This document shows positions 27,434 to 35,891 of a stretch of 64,000 nt of DNA, one piece after another. A program made the translations under genes and the position numbers. The DNA is from Gammaproteobacteria bacterium. GTDB lineage: Bacteria; Pseudomonadota; Gammaproteobacteria; Acidiferrobacterales; SZUA-150. Positions within the stretch are counted from its first letter, which is position 1. The number at the start of each line of letters is the position of its first letter. A model generated the notes under the pieces. That model worked only from the letters and a program-made list of their open reading frames with translations, made no database searches and was not told the origin of the DNA. The stretch covers positions 49,827-113,826 of the forward strand of contig JAOUOD010000002.1 of assembly GCA_029880545.1 (NCBI GenBank), written 5' to 3'.

Positions 27434-27837
27434 CAGCTTCGCAATTTAACGCCTTCATCACTGGATAAACGGCACTTGCTGGCCGATGATCCACCCTATC
27501 GCCATCCCCTGCCCTTCCTGATTAAACAAATTATTTTTCCTTTTTTAACAGTAACTTAGTTCGTATTTCTATTATTAAGACGAGCAACTGACCGGTTATG
27601 ACCGACCGCCCCCAACTGGCACATCGGGAATAAATGACTACGCTTATTCTGAAAAGATCACAAGTAAGCATGAATTAACTTGTGAGTGATCAATGCTCCA
27701 TCTAACTGCCGTAATGAGTCGTGCGCAACGAAATTATCGGCAACGGGGCCAGGAGCATGACCTGAAGTCTTGTTGTGCCAAGCCAGCCTGGGCGTCGCCC
27801 ACAAAGGTAGCAGCCGGCACATGACCCAGGGGATGGC
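27434..27837. other. intergenic stretch without a supported gene
   Basis: About 400 bases with no convincing reading frame. Two words, GATCACAAGT (from 27657) and ACTTGTGAGTGATC (from 27678), form an imperfect inverted repeat, which could be a structure of unknown role. Nothing else was recognised. Confidence 0.4.
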
Positions 27838-28368
27838 TTATTTTGACAGAAAGGTTTCGATGTCTTTTAGCGAAATATGCGAAGCGGCATCTCGAGCATA
27901 AAAGGCCTTGGCAACAGTCAGGTCAGAATTGATCAGGATGTCGGCAGGCAACAAAGGCTTGAAGGCGCCCAGGGTAGGCAAAAAACCCTTGGAAAACGCT
28001 TTCAGAATTCTCGGAATTCTGAAGAAAGCAAGAAGCAGTGACGGCCAGGATGATTCGACACCGTAGATGTCGTACACCTTGCCTTCAGGGTCGGCCAACA
28101 TCGGGAAGGACCGGTTTTGGCGACCGACATAGCGACGAATGCCGTCGTAATTGGATTTGAACAAGGCCAGCATTACCAGGCCCTGCTTTTCATACCCGGC
28201 CTGGCGCCGGGTTAATTCGAATATACGCAGGTTGCAGAACGGGCAGCCCGCGTCACGGTAAAAAGACAGGAGTATTTTGTTGCCCTTGTAATCGGAAAGT
28301 GAGCATGGATTTCCCTGCATATCCAGCAGGGTGAAATCCCGCGCCCGGTCGCCGGTTCGAACTTTCAT
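27838..28368 (-). CDS. peroxiredoxin-like protein (AhpC/TSA family)
   Basis: A thioredoxin-fold protein of 176 residues. FTLLDMQGNPCSLSDYKG and the active-site region YRDAGCPFCNLRI (C42 and C45) resemble the atypical AhpC/TSA proteins with a CPxC motif, which reduce peroxides or act as thiol oxidoreductases. There is no signal peptide, so it acts in the cytoplasm. It stands alone and diverges from the RAYT gene. Confidence 0.8.
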   Translation of the reverse strand: MKVRTGDRARDFTLLDMQGNPCSLSDYKGNKILLSFYRDAGCPFCNLRIFELTRRQAGYEKQGLVMLALFKSNYDGIRRYVGRQNRSFPMLADPEGKVYDIYGVESSWPSLLLAFFRIPRILKAFSKGFLPTLGAFKPLLPADILINSDLTVAKAFYARDAASHISLKDIETFLSK

Positions 28369-28495
28369 ACGCGCAACAACACCAATTTTGTCGAATACTT
28401 ACAAAATAGTTGATGTAAATGATTTGTCTATAATTAAATTAGTTCCAAAAAGCTGTCAATAACGAGCTGAAAAAGCACTGAAACGAGAAGCACCT

Positions 28496-29332
28496 ATGTC
28501 ACGACCCATCCGTATTGAGTACCCTGGCGCTACATATTACATAACCAGTCGGGTCCCTCCTTCACAGCAGGCATTCTGTGACGAGCGCGACCGTATCCGG
28601 TTCCTGGACATTCTCTCCCAGACTATCAAGCGGTCCGGCTGGGTTTGTCATGCCTGGTGCCTGATGGATGATCATTATCACCTGATTATCGAAACCCCCA
28701 AGGCCAACCTGTCCCAGGGCATGCGCCAGGTAAACGGTATCTACACCCAGGAATACAATCGTCGCTACTTTAAGAAAGGTGCGCTGTTCAAAGGCCGGTT
28801 TAAGGCCATATTGTTTGACAAGGACGCCAACCTGATCAAGCTGGCTCGTCACCTCATGCTGAATCCCGTGCGTCTTGAGCGGTGTGATTACGCATCACAG
28901 TATCGCTGGAGCAGCTTCAATGAGGTGATCGGACAATCCGGGCAAGCAAAACCCATTAGTGCCCGCGACTGGCTGCTTGCTCAGTTCGGCGAAAATCCTG
29001 CCGATGCCATTAATCGATTCCAGGACTACGTCAACAAGGGAAGTGACCCCGAAAACCCCTGGCGCGCGGTGCGTTACCAGCTGTTTCTTGGGAATGCCAC
29101 TTTCGTTGAAAAACATCGCCAGTACATGGACAAGGACTCTGCGCCATCGCCGGAAACCCGTACACCATTATCGGACCTGTTTGACAGCAATACCCGTAAA
29201 GACCGCTCTGAACGAGACCGGACCATCTGCGACGCCCACTTACGTCACGGTTACACCTTGACCGAACTGGGCCAGCATCTCGGGCTGCATACTTCCACGG
29301 TAAGCAAGATTCTCAAGAAACAGGGCGTATAA
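28496..29332 (+). CDS. REP-associated tyrosine transposase-like (RAYT/Y1_Tnp) protein, possibly inactive
   Basis: A 278-residue member of the RAYT group, single-copy relatives of IS200/IS605 transposases that process REP sequences. The HUH metal motif is intact (HYH, residues 60-62, in MDDHYHLIIETP), as is KGALFKGRFKAILFDKD. The helix that normally bears the catalytic tyrosine just before the NPVR motif reads ANLIKLARHLMLNPVR, with neither of the two usual tyrosines, so nuclease activity may be lost. A C-terminal helix-turn-helix (TLTELGQHLGLHTSTVSKIL) is present. No flanking REP array was recognised. Confidence 0.9.
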   Translation: MSRPIRIEYPGATYYITSRVPPSQQAFCDERDRIRFLDILSQTIKRSGWVCHAWCLMDDHYHLIIETPKANLSQGMRQVNGIYTQEYNRRYFKKGALFKGRFKAILFDKDANLIKLARHLMLNPVRLERCDYASQYRWSSFNEVIGQSGQAKPISARDWLLAQFGENPADAINRFQDYVNKGSDPENPWRAVRYQLFLGNATFVEKHRQYMDKDSAPSPETRTPLSDLFDSNTRKDRSERDRTICDAHLRHGYTLTELGQHLGLHTSTVSKILKKQGV

Positions 29333-29404
29333 ATTCGCACCGAATCATGGGTTTGGCGCGGTACTTGACGGAACGATGCCAAGCCCCTACATTCATCCCC
29401 GCTT

Positions 29405-29612
29405 CAGGTGTCGCCAATGGCGATGAAACGGGAAGCGGGTGCGTCTGAGACCTCATGTCCTGACTATTCCCGCGCTGCCCCCGCAACGGTAATCGAGTTG
29501 CGGTACACCAACACCACTGTATCTACCCGGCTGCAAATTCAGTATCCGGCCACGATATGGGAAGGGGTGTACCCGGACAACAGTCCACTCGTAAGCCCGG
29601 AGACCGGCCTGC
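29405..29612 (+). ncRNA. cobalamin riboswitch
   Basis: The RNA upstream of btuB carries the conserved core of adenosylcobalamin riboswitches: GATGAAACGGGAAGCGGGTG, the segment CGCTGCCCCCGCAACGGTAA, and the closing B12-box-like AAGCCCGGAGACCGGCCTGC. About 130 bases separate its end from the btuB start, enough for an expression platform. When cobalamin is bound it should turn btuB (and perhaps the downstream genes) off. A reading frame through this RNA is not a gene. Confidence 0.93.
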
Positions 29613-29738
29613 AGGCAACCGTAATGCTGCGGGCGGGCGGCAAGGTTCGGGCTACCTGGTTTATTCCTACCCCTTCCTGAGCTCTCCCCGGTGACAACAA
29701 TCACTATGCACGGGCGTGTGCATATTCGGAGAATTCAG

Positions 29739-31556
29739 ATGAAGTTTCCTGTAATAGCGGCAGCAACTGTTGCCGCACTTGGTTCTACCTCTTTTGCCGC
29801 AGCAGAAGAATCCACTGACAACACCATCATCGTTACAGCAAGCCGTTCCGCCCAGACTGTTGATGATGCCCTGGCATCGGTTACCGTCATTACCGCTGAA
29901 GATATCGCCAACAGCCAGGCACTGTCGGTCGAAGAAGTACTCGAAGGTGTCGCCGGTATTGATCTCACCAACAGCGGTGGTTATGGCAAAATCACATCAC
30001 TGTACATGCGTGGCACCGAGTCTGATCATGTTGCCGTTCTGATTGACGGTGTCCGCATTGGCTCAGCCACCAGCGGCACGACTCCCTGGGCCGATATCCC
30101 GTTATCACAAATCGAACGCATTGAAATCGTGCGCGGTCCGCGTTCAAGCCTGTACGGCTCCGATGCCATTGGCGGCGTTATCCAGATTTTCACCAGGAAG
30201 GCTGAGGGCAACCGTTCAGCGGCATCTGTGGGCGCCGGCAACCATGGCACACGTCGCGTCTGCGCCAATGTATCATCACAAAACGGTGTGGCCTGGCACA
30301 ATGTCAGCCTTGAGCGATTCAGTACCGAGGGTTTTAACGCAACAGATGACAATTTCTATGCGCCTGAAGCTGACAATGATCCCTACGTTCGCAACAGTGT
30401 CAACGTACGCGGCGGTGTTGCCGTCAAGGATGCTGCATCATTCGAAGTGAACGCGCAATACAACGAAGGCACCAGTCACTATGACGGCAGCGTATTCTTT
30501 CCCAATGTTGCCGACTTTGACCAGCAACTGTACGGCACCGCTATCACCATGAAAACCGGCGGCGCCTCGCAGCTGAAACTGCAGGCTTCGCGCGCAATGG
30601 ACAACAGTACCAACTACCGCATTGACGGGTCGGTCACTCCGGACACTTACAATACCCAGCGTGACCAGATGCTGATCCAGTCTGACCTGGATTTTGGGCG
30701 CGGCGGACTGGTTGTTGTCGGTATTGATTACCTGGATGAATCCGTAGACAGCAGCACTGACTACGCCCGCGACACCCGCTATAACAGCGGTGGCTTCCTG
30801 CAATACTCTGCCGGCACAAAGCTGGTTGATGCGCAGGCATCAGTACGTCGTGACAGGAATGAATGGTATGAGGCGCAGACCACCGGCAACCTGTCTGTTG
30901 CCGCCAAACTGGCGCCGGTGACGGTAATTGCCGGTTACGGTACCGGTTACCGCGCGCCGACGTTCAATGATTTGTTCTGGAACGATCCGGCTACAGCCAC
31001 CTATTTTGTCGGCAACCCTGACTTGTTGCCGGAAACATCACATTCAAGCGAACTGGGTATTCGCGGCAATCACGCCCTGCTGTCCTGGGAACTGAACGCC
31101 TACCGTACCAGCATCGAAGACCTGATTGCCTACAGCTTCCCGACAGTCGTCAATATCAACAAGGCTGAAATCAAGGGAGCCGAAGCGCGCGTATCGTCCC
31201 GCATCGGTGGGCTGCATATCGCGGCCAACTACACCTGGCTGGACCCGCGCGATGCCGACACTGACAAGGTTCTGCCTCGCCGCAGTCGCACAATGGGCAA
31301 GCTCGACTTGTCCTGGAAGGGTGGTATGGGTACTGTTGGTCTTGATACGAACTATCATGGCAAACGCTACAACGATGCAGCCAATACTGTTGCCCTGGAT
31401 CCATATACCGTCAGCAACCTGTACTGGAACCTGGCACTGTCTGATTCCTGGTCCTTGCGTACGCGCATCGACAACCTGTTTAACCGGGAATACCAGACCG
31501 TGGATACCTACAACCAGGCCGGTCGAACCGCCTTTATCAGCCTGCAGTATGAATAA
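29739..31556 (+). CDS. btuB: TonB-dependent vitamin B12 receptor BtuB
   Basis: This outer-membrane receptor takes up cobalamin. A signal peptide (cleaved near FAAA, residue 22) is followed by a TonB box (TIIVTA, about residues 29-34), the plug domain (GKITSLYMRGTESDHVAVLIDGVR is a family mark, residues about 86-110) and a beta-barrel that ends in the usual aromatic-rich strand. The length of 605 residues matches BtuB. The start at 29739 is chosen for the signal peptide and GGAG ribosome site; the extension to 29691 is not needed. It is controlled by the riboswitch just upstream and heads a cobalamin cluster. Confidence 0.95.
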   Translation: MKFPVIAAATVAALGSTSFAAAEESTDNTIIVTASRSAQTVDDALASVTVITAEDIANSQALSVEEVLEGVAGIDLTNSGGYGKITSLYMRGTESDHVAVLIDGVRIGSATSGTTPWADIPLSQIERIEIVRGPRSSLYGSDAIGGVIQIFTRKAEGNRSAASVGAGNHGTRRVCANVSSQNGVAWHNVSLERFSTEGFNATDDNFYAPEADNDPYVRNSVNVRGGVAVKDAASFEVNAQYNEGTSHYDGSVFFPNVADFDQQLYGTAITMKTGGASQLKLQASRAMDNSTNYRIDGSVTPDTYNTQRDQMLIQSDLDFGRGGLVVVGIDYLDESVDSSTDYARDTRYNSGGFLQYSAGTKLVDAQASVRRDRNEWYEAQTTGNLSVAAKLAPVTVIAGYGTGYRAPTFNDLFWNDPATATYFVGNPDLLPETSHSSELGIRGNHALLSWELNAYRTSIEDLIAYSFPTVVNINKAEIKGAEARVSSRIGGLHIAANYTWLDPRDADTDKVLPRRSRTMGKLDLSWKGGMGTVGLDTNYHGKRYNDAANTVALDPYTVSNLYWNLALSDSWSLRTRIDNLFNREYQTVDTYNQAGRTAFISLQYE

Positions 31557-31573
31557 TCACGGCTGAATACGGC

Positions 31574-32182
31574 GTGGGCAACCTGGATACAGCATCACAT
31601 CGACTGCCAGTCCTGGTACTGGCATCGACGCTGATCCACGTTGTCCTGCTTGCCGCCGGCCCGAGCCGACCGCTCGTAGCCGGACACCACACATTGCAGC
31701 CGGACATTGCCGCCACCCTGGAAGCAGTCCGTCAGCGCAGCACGCGCGCAGCAGGTGAATCAAAACCCAATCCGGTCCCGGAAACTGTCGACAACACCCT
31801 GGCAGACAACAGCATGACATCCGGTCACGCTGCTGCCGACTTGACCGACCAGTCCCCCAATACTGAAACCAGCTACCAGGCAGCGGCGAGTGCCGTCCAG
31901 GCTGGCATTGGCAAACAACTTAACCGGTATTTCCACTACCCGGCGCTGGCCAGGCGGCGCGGCTGGGAAGGCCTGGTGCTTTTGGATTTCATTATTGATG
32001 ATGAAGGTCAGCTTAATGATATACGGATCAGGAAAAGCTCGGGTTATGAACTGCTTGATAGTGCAGCCATGGATGCACTAAGCAAGGTCCAGGTGCATCC
32101 GGTTCCTGCCCGGACATTGCTTGCCGCAATCAACCTGGAGCGGTTATCAGTACCGGTCATTTACAAATTGGTGAACCGCTAA
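31574..32182 (+). CDS. TonB-like energy transducer protein
   Basis: A 202-residue protein with one N-terminal membrane helix (about 10-28), a Pro/Ser/Thr-rich periplasmic linker and a C-terminal TonB domain (about 115-202) with YPALARRRGWEGLVLLDFII, and SSGYELLDSAAMDAL. It should transmit inner-membrane energy to a receptor. Lying 17 bases after btuB, it is probably dedicated to BtuB. Start is a GTG with a weak ribosome site. The partners ExbB and ExbD are not nearby. Confidence 0.85.
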   Translation: MGNLDTASHRLPVLVLASTLIHVVLLAAGPSRPLVAGHHTLQPDIAATLEAVRQRSTRAAGESKPNPVPETVDNTLADNSMTSGHAAADLTDQSPNTETSYQAAASAVQAGIGKQLNRYFHYPALARRRGWEGLVLLDFIIDDEGQLNDIRIRKSSGYELLDSAAMDALSKVQVHPVPARTLLAAINLERLSVPVIYKLVNR

Positions 32183-32183
32183 C

Positions 32184-33017
32184 ATGGGTAGCCCATCCAT
32201 CTTGCGACTGCTTATCCTGCTGTTATGCACGGCCACCACTGACCTGGTCATCGCCAGCAACGCGGCGAACCCTGATCAATGTCGACGTATTATCAGCCAG
32301 TCCCCTTACATTACCAAAACACTCCAATGGCTGAATCTTGGCAAGTGTATTGTCGGCGTAAGCCGATTTGATGAACTGGATTTGCCCCATACCGGTGGAA
32401 TACTCGATCCTGATGTAGATGCCATTGCCGCACTGGATCCCGACATTATGCTGACATCCAACTGGACGCCGGAACAAAACTGGCAACCGGTTACTCCCGG
32501 CCGGACCGTAGCTCTGCGACTGGACGGTTTTGCCAGCATGCAGCAAGTAGAAGACAATCTTCATCTGATCGCGCAAGCCGCAGGTAATCCGGAATTGACG
32601 GCCCGGGCAAAGACATTCGCCTTGCTCTGGCGACGCAAGGCGGCGCAGGTGCAGGGCAACAACAAGCGTGTCTTGCTACTGTCGGCTTGCAGCGGTACGC
32701 CCTACTCTTTTGGACGCGAGCGCTGGCTGACCGAGCTGTTCAAAGAGGCGGGCTTCGTACCGGTTGAGACAGCGGAAAAGCTGCGCCATATTCGTAAAGG
32801 CGAGGAAGTCGAGCACCTTAACGAATTGATTCACCTGCTTGAACCCGAGCTGATTTTTGTATTTGAACGCAAACACAACAGTCAATGTGCCGCCATACCG
32901 CCGTCAACCGGTATACGTATTATCAACCTGGACGGTGAATTGTTTCTGCATCCGGCACCGGTACTGCTGAAAGGCATTGATGAACTGGTAGCACGCAAGG
33001 CAACATGGAGCCAATGA
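32184..33017 (+). CDS. periplasmic binding protein, BtuF-like (first copy)
   Basis: An exported binding protein of 277 residues (helical-backbone metal/vitamin type). A signal peptide ends near residue 25. The body carries ISQSPYITKTLQWLNLGKCIVGVS and PDVDAIAALDPDIMLTS, typical of the family whose members bind cobalamin, heme or siderophores. Placement between the TonB-like gene and cobO, each overlapping or nearly touching, argues for a corrinoid ligand. No BtuC permease or BtuD ATPase is in the window. Confidence 0.75.
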   Translation: MGSPSILRLLILLLCTATTDLVIASNAANPDQCRRIISQSPYITKTLQWLNLGKCIVGVSRFDELDLPHTGGILDPDVDAIAALDPDIMLTSNWTPEQNWQPVTPGRTVALRLDGFASMQQVEDNLHLIAQAAGNPELTARAKTFALLWRRKAAQVQGNNKRVLLLSACSGTPYSFGRERWLTELFKEAGFVPVETAEKLRHIRKGEEVEHLNELIHLLEPELIFVFERKHNSQCAAIPPSTGIRIINLDGELFLHPAPVLLKGIDELVARKATWSQ

Positions 33018-33625
33018 TGTCACAGGATCAGGATAAAAATCAGCGCCATCGGTCGCGCATGCAAAAACACAAGCAAGTCGTCGATGCGGGCATGGCCCGG
33101 GCCACTGAAGATCGTGGCGTCGTGGTGGTAATGACGGGTAATGGCAAGGGCAAGAGCTCATCCGCATTTGGCATGGCCGCCCGGGCACTGGGTCACGGCA
33201 TGCGCATTGCCATCATCCAGTTTATCAAGGGCAAGGATACAACCGGTGAAGAAGCATTCTTTCGCCAGTTTGACAAGGTTGATTATCACGTCATGGGTGA
33301 AGGCTTCACCTGGGAAACCCAGGATCGCGAGCGTGATATCAAGACAGCAATGACTGCCTGGGAAAAAGCTGAAGAATATTTATCCGATGACCGGTTTGAT
33401 ATGGTCATCCTCGACGAGCTCAATATCGCACTGAAGATGCATTACATACCGGTTGATCGCGTGACCGATGCGCTGGGCCGACGCCCAACCATGCAGCACG
33501 TGGTGATTACCGGGCGTGCTGCACCGGATGCTCTCATCGAGGCTGCTGATACAGTAAGCGAGATCAGGGAAATCAAGCACGCCTATAAACAGGGTGTGCG
33601 CGCACAAAAAGGCGTGGAACTGTAG
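33005..33625 (+). CDS. cobO: cob(I)alamin adenosyltransferase (CobA/CobO/BtuR type)
   Basis: This enzyme attaches the adenosyl group from ATP to reduced corrinoids. The P-loop is GNGKGKS (residues 45-51); GMRIAIIQFIKGK, and VILDELNIAL are family marks. Its length of 206 residues is normal. The frame overlaps the preceding binding-protein gene; the start could be at 33005 or at the ATGATG of 33014-33017, where GGAG lies just upstream. Adenosylation is needed before the nucleotide loop is built by the cob genes downstream. Confidence 0.95.
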   Translation: MEPMMSQDQDKNQRHRSRMQKHKQVVDAGMARATEDRGVVVVMTGNGKGKSSSAFGMAARALGHGMRIAIIQFIKGKDTTGEEAFFRQFDKVDYHVMGEGFTWETQDRERDIKTAMTAWEKAEEYLSDDRFDMVILDELNIALKMHYIPVDRVTDALGRRPTMQHVVITGRAAPDALIEAADTVSEIREIKHAYKQGVRAQKGVEL

Positions 33626-33628
33626 CGA

Positions 33629-33979
33629 TCAGCGGGTCAGTAACTTGCTGTAGACCGCTTCATCAAATCCGACCTGAATATGTTTGCCAATCTGCAACAC
33701 CGGGCGCTTGATAATGGCCGGGTTATCCAGCATTAGCGACATGGCTGTGTGACGGTCGATGTTGTCACGCGCTTCCCGTGACAGTTTGCGCCACATCATG
33801 CCGCGCCGGTTCAGCAACACTTCCCAGCCAACGGCTTTTTCAAACCGTGCCAGCATGGCTCCATCAATACCGTCTTTCCTGAAATCGTGAAACCGGTATT
33901 CAACATTACGCGCCTCACACCAGCGTCGCGCCTTTTTTACCGTGTCACAATTGGGTATGCCAAACAAAACTGCCGTCAT
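33629..33979 (-). CDS. ArsC/Spx-family protein of the YffB type
   Basis: A thioredoxin-fold protein of 116 residues. It has MTAVLFGIPNCDTVKKARRW with a single cysteine, and the central VGWEVLLNRRG, LDNPAIIKRPVL segments that mark the YffB group (arsenate-reductase relatives of uncertain function, probably thiol reductases). The start at 33979 gives the canonical N-terminus. The start codon lies inside a perfect inverted repeat, which is noted separately. It converges on cobO with only three bases between. Confidence 0.85.
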   Translation of the reverse strand: MTAVLFGIPNCDTVKKARRWCEARNVEYRFHDFRKDGIDGAMLARFEKAVGWEVLLNRRGMMWRKLSREARDNIDRHTAMSLMLDNPAIIKRPVLQIGKHIQVGFDEAVYSKLLTR

Positions 33980-33990
33980 AGTGACGGCAG
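33970..33990 (-). promoter_or_regulatory. inverted repeat over the YffB start codon
   Basis: CTGCCGTCA and TGACGGCAG form a perfect 9-bp inverted repeat with three bases between. In the mRNA this hairpin would include the start codon of the YffB-type gene and could block translation, or in DNA it could be an operator. Confidence 0.5.
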
Positions 33991-34045
33991 TATACCAGCC
34001 CAAGACTGATCAACAAATTATCCCGCTGTTTCCATCCACGGGAGC

Positions 34046-34651
34046 TTACACGACCTTGGCAACATTGGGTTCTGTGCTGCCTTCCGGCATGCAAGCCTGG
34101 CAATAGGTCTGACCGGTGCGCACATGGTATTGCGCCTTGTCGCCTTCATGCATTTCACCCTGGCAGCCATCACACAATGATCCTATTGCCAGGACAATAC
34201 TGTCATACCCTTCCAGCGGCAGTTCACGACCGGCAAAGCGCTTGGGGATCGGCTCATCCTTTACGATTTGCTTGCGAAATGCCTCACTGATACGACGAAT
34301 ATGCTGAACATGCTCATCGGCCACACCGTGATTGGCAAAATGGCGCGCCAGCATATCCTCCCGATAATCAAACAGGTCGTTGGAGATAACCATCCAGTGA
34401 TGCGCATTGCGTGGACGCTCACCGAAATAAACCGGTTCGCCGGACAAAATGGCGTAAAGAAAATTGTACTGTTTCTCGCGAACACGCTCGATCGTGACGC
34501 CGTGGAAAAAATGTGCCAGCTGGGGGTCGGCGTACACCTCTTTATAAAAGTCCGTCAGCACCTCTGTCAGAATTCTGCCCTCGTCCAGCGCCGCCCACAG
34601 CTCCAGATTTGGCGCCAGGTCACCGGCCCGTCGTTTTTGTGGCTTGCTCAT
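34046..34651 (-). CDS. truncated hemoglobin with a C-terminal zinc-binding tail
   Basis: Residues about 15-145 form a truncated globin (2/2 fold); the proximal heme histidine lies in RNAHHWMVISNDLFDYRED. The last 50 residues hold two CxxC pairs, CDGC and CQAC, 19 residues apart, like a small zinc ribbon. Globins of this type bind oxygen or nitric oxide and often detoxify NO; a zinc ribbon tail is not part of the usual globin. The ATG at 34651 has a GGAG site seven bases upstream (a TTG at 34654 is less likely). An inverted repeat lies about 40 bases upstream. It is unrelated to cobalamin synthesis by known function. Confidence 0.8.
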   Translation of the reverse strand: MSKPQKRRAGDLAPNLELWAALDEGRILTEVLTDFYKEVYADPQLAHFFHGVTIERVREKQYNFLYAILSGEPVYFGERPRNAHHWMVISNDLFDYREDMLARHFANHGVADEHVQHIRRISEAFRKQIVKDEPIPKRFAGRELPLEGYDSIVLAIGSLCDGCQGEMHEGDKAQYHVRTGQTYCQACMPEGSTEPNVAKVV

Positions 34652-34689
34652 CAAACTTCTCCGCGATTACCCTTCAATTCAATAGCTTG

Positions 34690-34716
34690 TAAACATGCAC
34701 AAAATATACATGTTTA
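34690..34716 (-). promoter_or_regulatory. inverted repeat upstream of the globin gene
   Basis: TAAACATG (34690-34697) and CATGTTTA (34709-34716) form a perfect 8-bp inverted repeat with 11 bases between, in A+T-rich DNA about 40-65 bases before the globin start. The half site with ATGYA recalls the NsrR operator (nitric-oxide sensor), but the match is partial. Confidence 0.45.
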
Positions 34717-34809
34717 TCAGACCCCTAGCAGTATAGACCAATAGTACCGTAGTGCCAGCTGCATTTCGGGGTCCGCGACGAAACCTGCCTGATTTCTCTG
34801 GCTATATGA

Positions 34810-35712
34810 CTAATGTTTACGATCTCCCCGGGCGCTGCGCACCTGGTCCAGCGCTGCGCACACCTGATCAGCACCATCGAGAATGCGGGGACTGTGGCGC
34901 TGCAAAATATCCGGTGCCACAAAAAACAAATGATTATTGCTGACCGCGCGCAGCTTCGGCCATTGGCGCCAGTCATCCAGCCATTCCGGACGTGCCTCGT
35001 CCATGCCGCTGGCGATGATTGCCCGGGGATCGGCAGCCAACACCGCCTCCAGGCCGACCTTGGGAGTAGGCACAGGCAGATCGGCAAAAATGTTTGCCCC
35101 ACCACAAAGCCTGATCACCTGGCCAATCAGGTGGCTGTTTGTTGCCGTCATTAACGGCTGATGCCATAACTGGTAAAACGTGGATACAGGCCTGGCATTT
35201 TCATACCGTTGTTTCAGGCCTTCATACCGCACCTGGAACCGCGCGGCAACCGCCTGGCCAGTCTCTTCCTCACCAACAAGAACTGACAGGCGTCGCAAGT
35301 GACTGGCGACATCCGGCAAATCAACCGGCTCGGTAACATAGACATTTAATCGCAACTTTTTCAGCCTATCGATTGCCGGTGGACCATTGCCATCCCGCCA
35401 GGCGATGACGAGATCCGGTTTCAGATTCACAATCCGCTCTACGTCAAGCCGATGGTAACCACCTACCCGCGGTATCGCCTTGGCAGCTTCAGGATAATTA
35501 CTGAAATCCACGGCACCGACAATTCGGCTACCGGCGCCGACTGCAAACAACATCTCCGTTGCATGTGGAGCCAGGCTAATGATTCGCTGCGCCGGCCGGT
35601 CCAGTGTCACACTGATGCCGAGGTCATCCTTGACCGACAATGGCGCCGCAAGCACCGGCAAGGACAGGCAGGCCGTGCACACGAACAATATCATTCCACC
35701 TTTCACCTGCAC
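34810..35712 (-). CDS. btuF: cobalamin periplasmic binding protein BtuF (second copy)
   Basis: A binding protein of 300 residues with a signal peptide (MILFVCTACLSLPVLAA region, residues about 7-23). RPAQRIISLAPHATEMLFAVGAG and the following VGAVDFSNYPEAAK are the hallmark of BtuF. RLDVERIVNLKPDLVIAWRDGN is also conserved. It delivers cobalamin to a BtuCD importer, not present here. It diverges from cobQ, whose start lies 179 bases away. Its last part overlaps nothing else. Confidence 0.9.
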   Translation of the reverse strand: MQVKGGMILFVCTACLSLPVLAAPLSVKDDLGISVTLDRPAQRIISLAPHATEMLFAVGAGSRIVGAVDFSNYPEAAKAIPRVGGYHRLDVERIVNLKPDLVIAWRDGNGPPAIDRLKKLRLNVYVTEPVDLPDVASHLRRLSVLVGEEETGQAVAARFQVRYEGLKQRYENARPVSTFYQLWHQPLMTATNSHLIGQVIRLCGGANIFADLPVPTPKVGLEAVLAADPRAIIASGMDEARPEWLDDWRQWPKLRAVSNNHLFFVAPDILQRHSPRILDGADQVCAALDQVRSARGDRKH

Positions 35713-35891
35713 GACTCCTTGACCAACCGGGTGATATCAACGTCTTTCCGGCTGTCACTCACCGCAACCGGTTTTACTGGCGATCCGGGAATCCGCCCGC
35801 CCGATAACTGCAGGCAACGATCGCCATTCCGGACATTTTTCTGCTGATTCCCGAGCCTGAAGAGCCAGCGTTTTATGCCATACTCCGGCCC

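Noticed and set aside
29408..29680. Open frame of 90 codons upstream of btuB
   Set aside because: It runs through the conserved core of a cobalamin riboswitch; its sequence is explained by the RNA.
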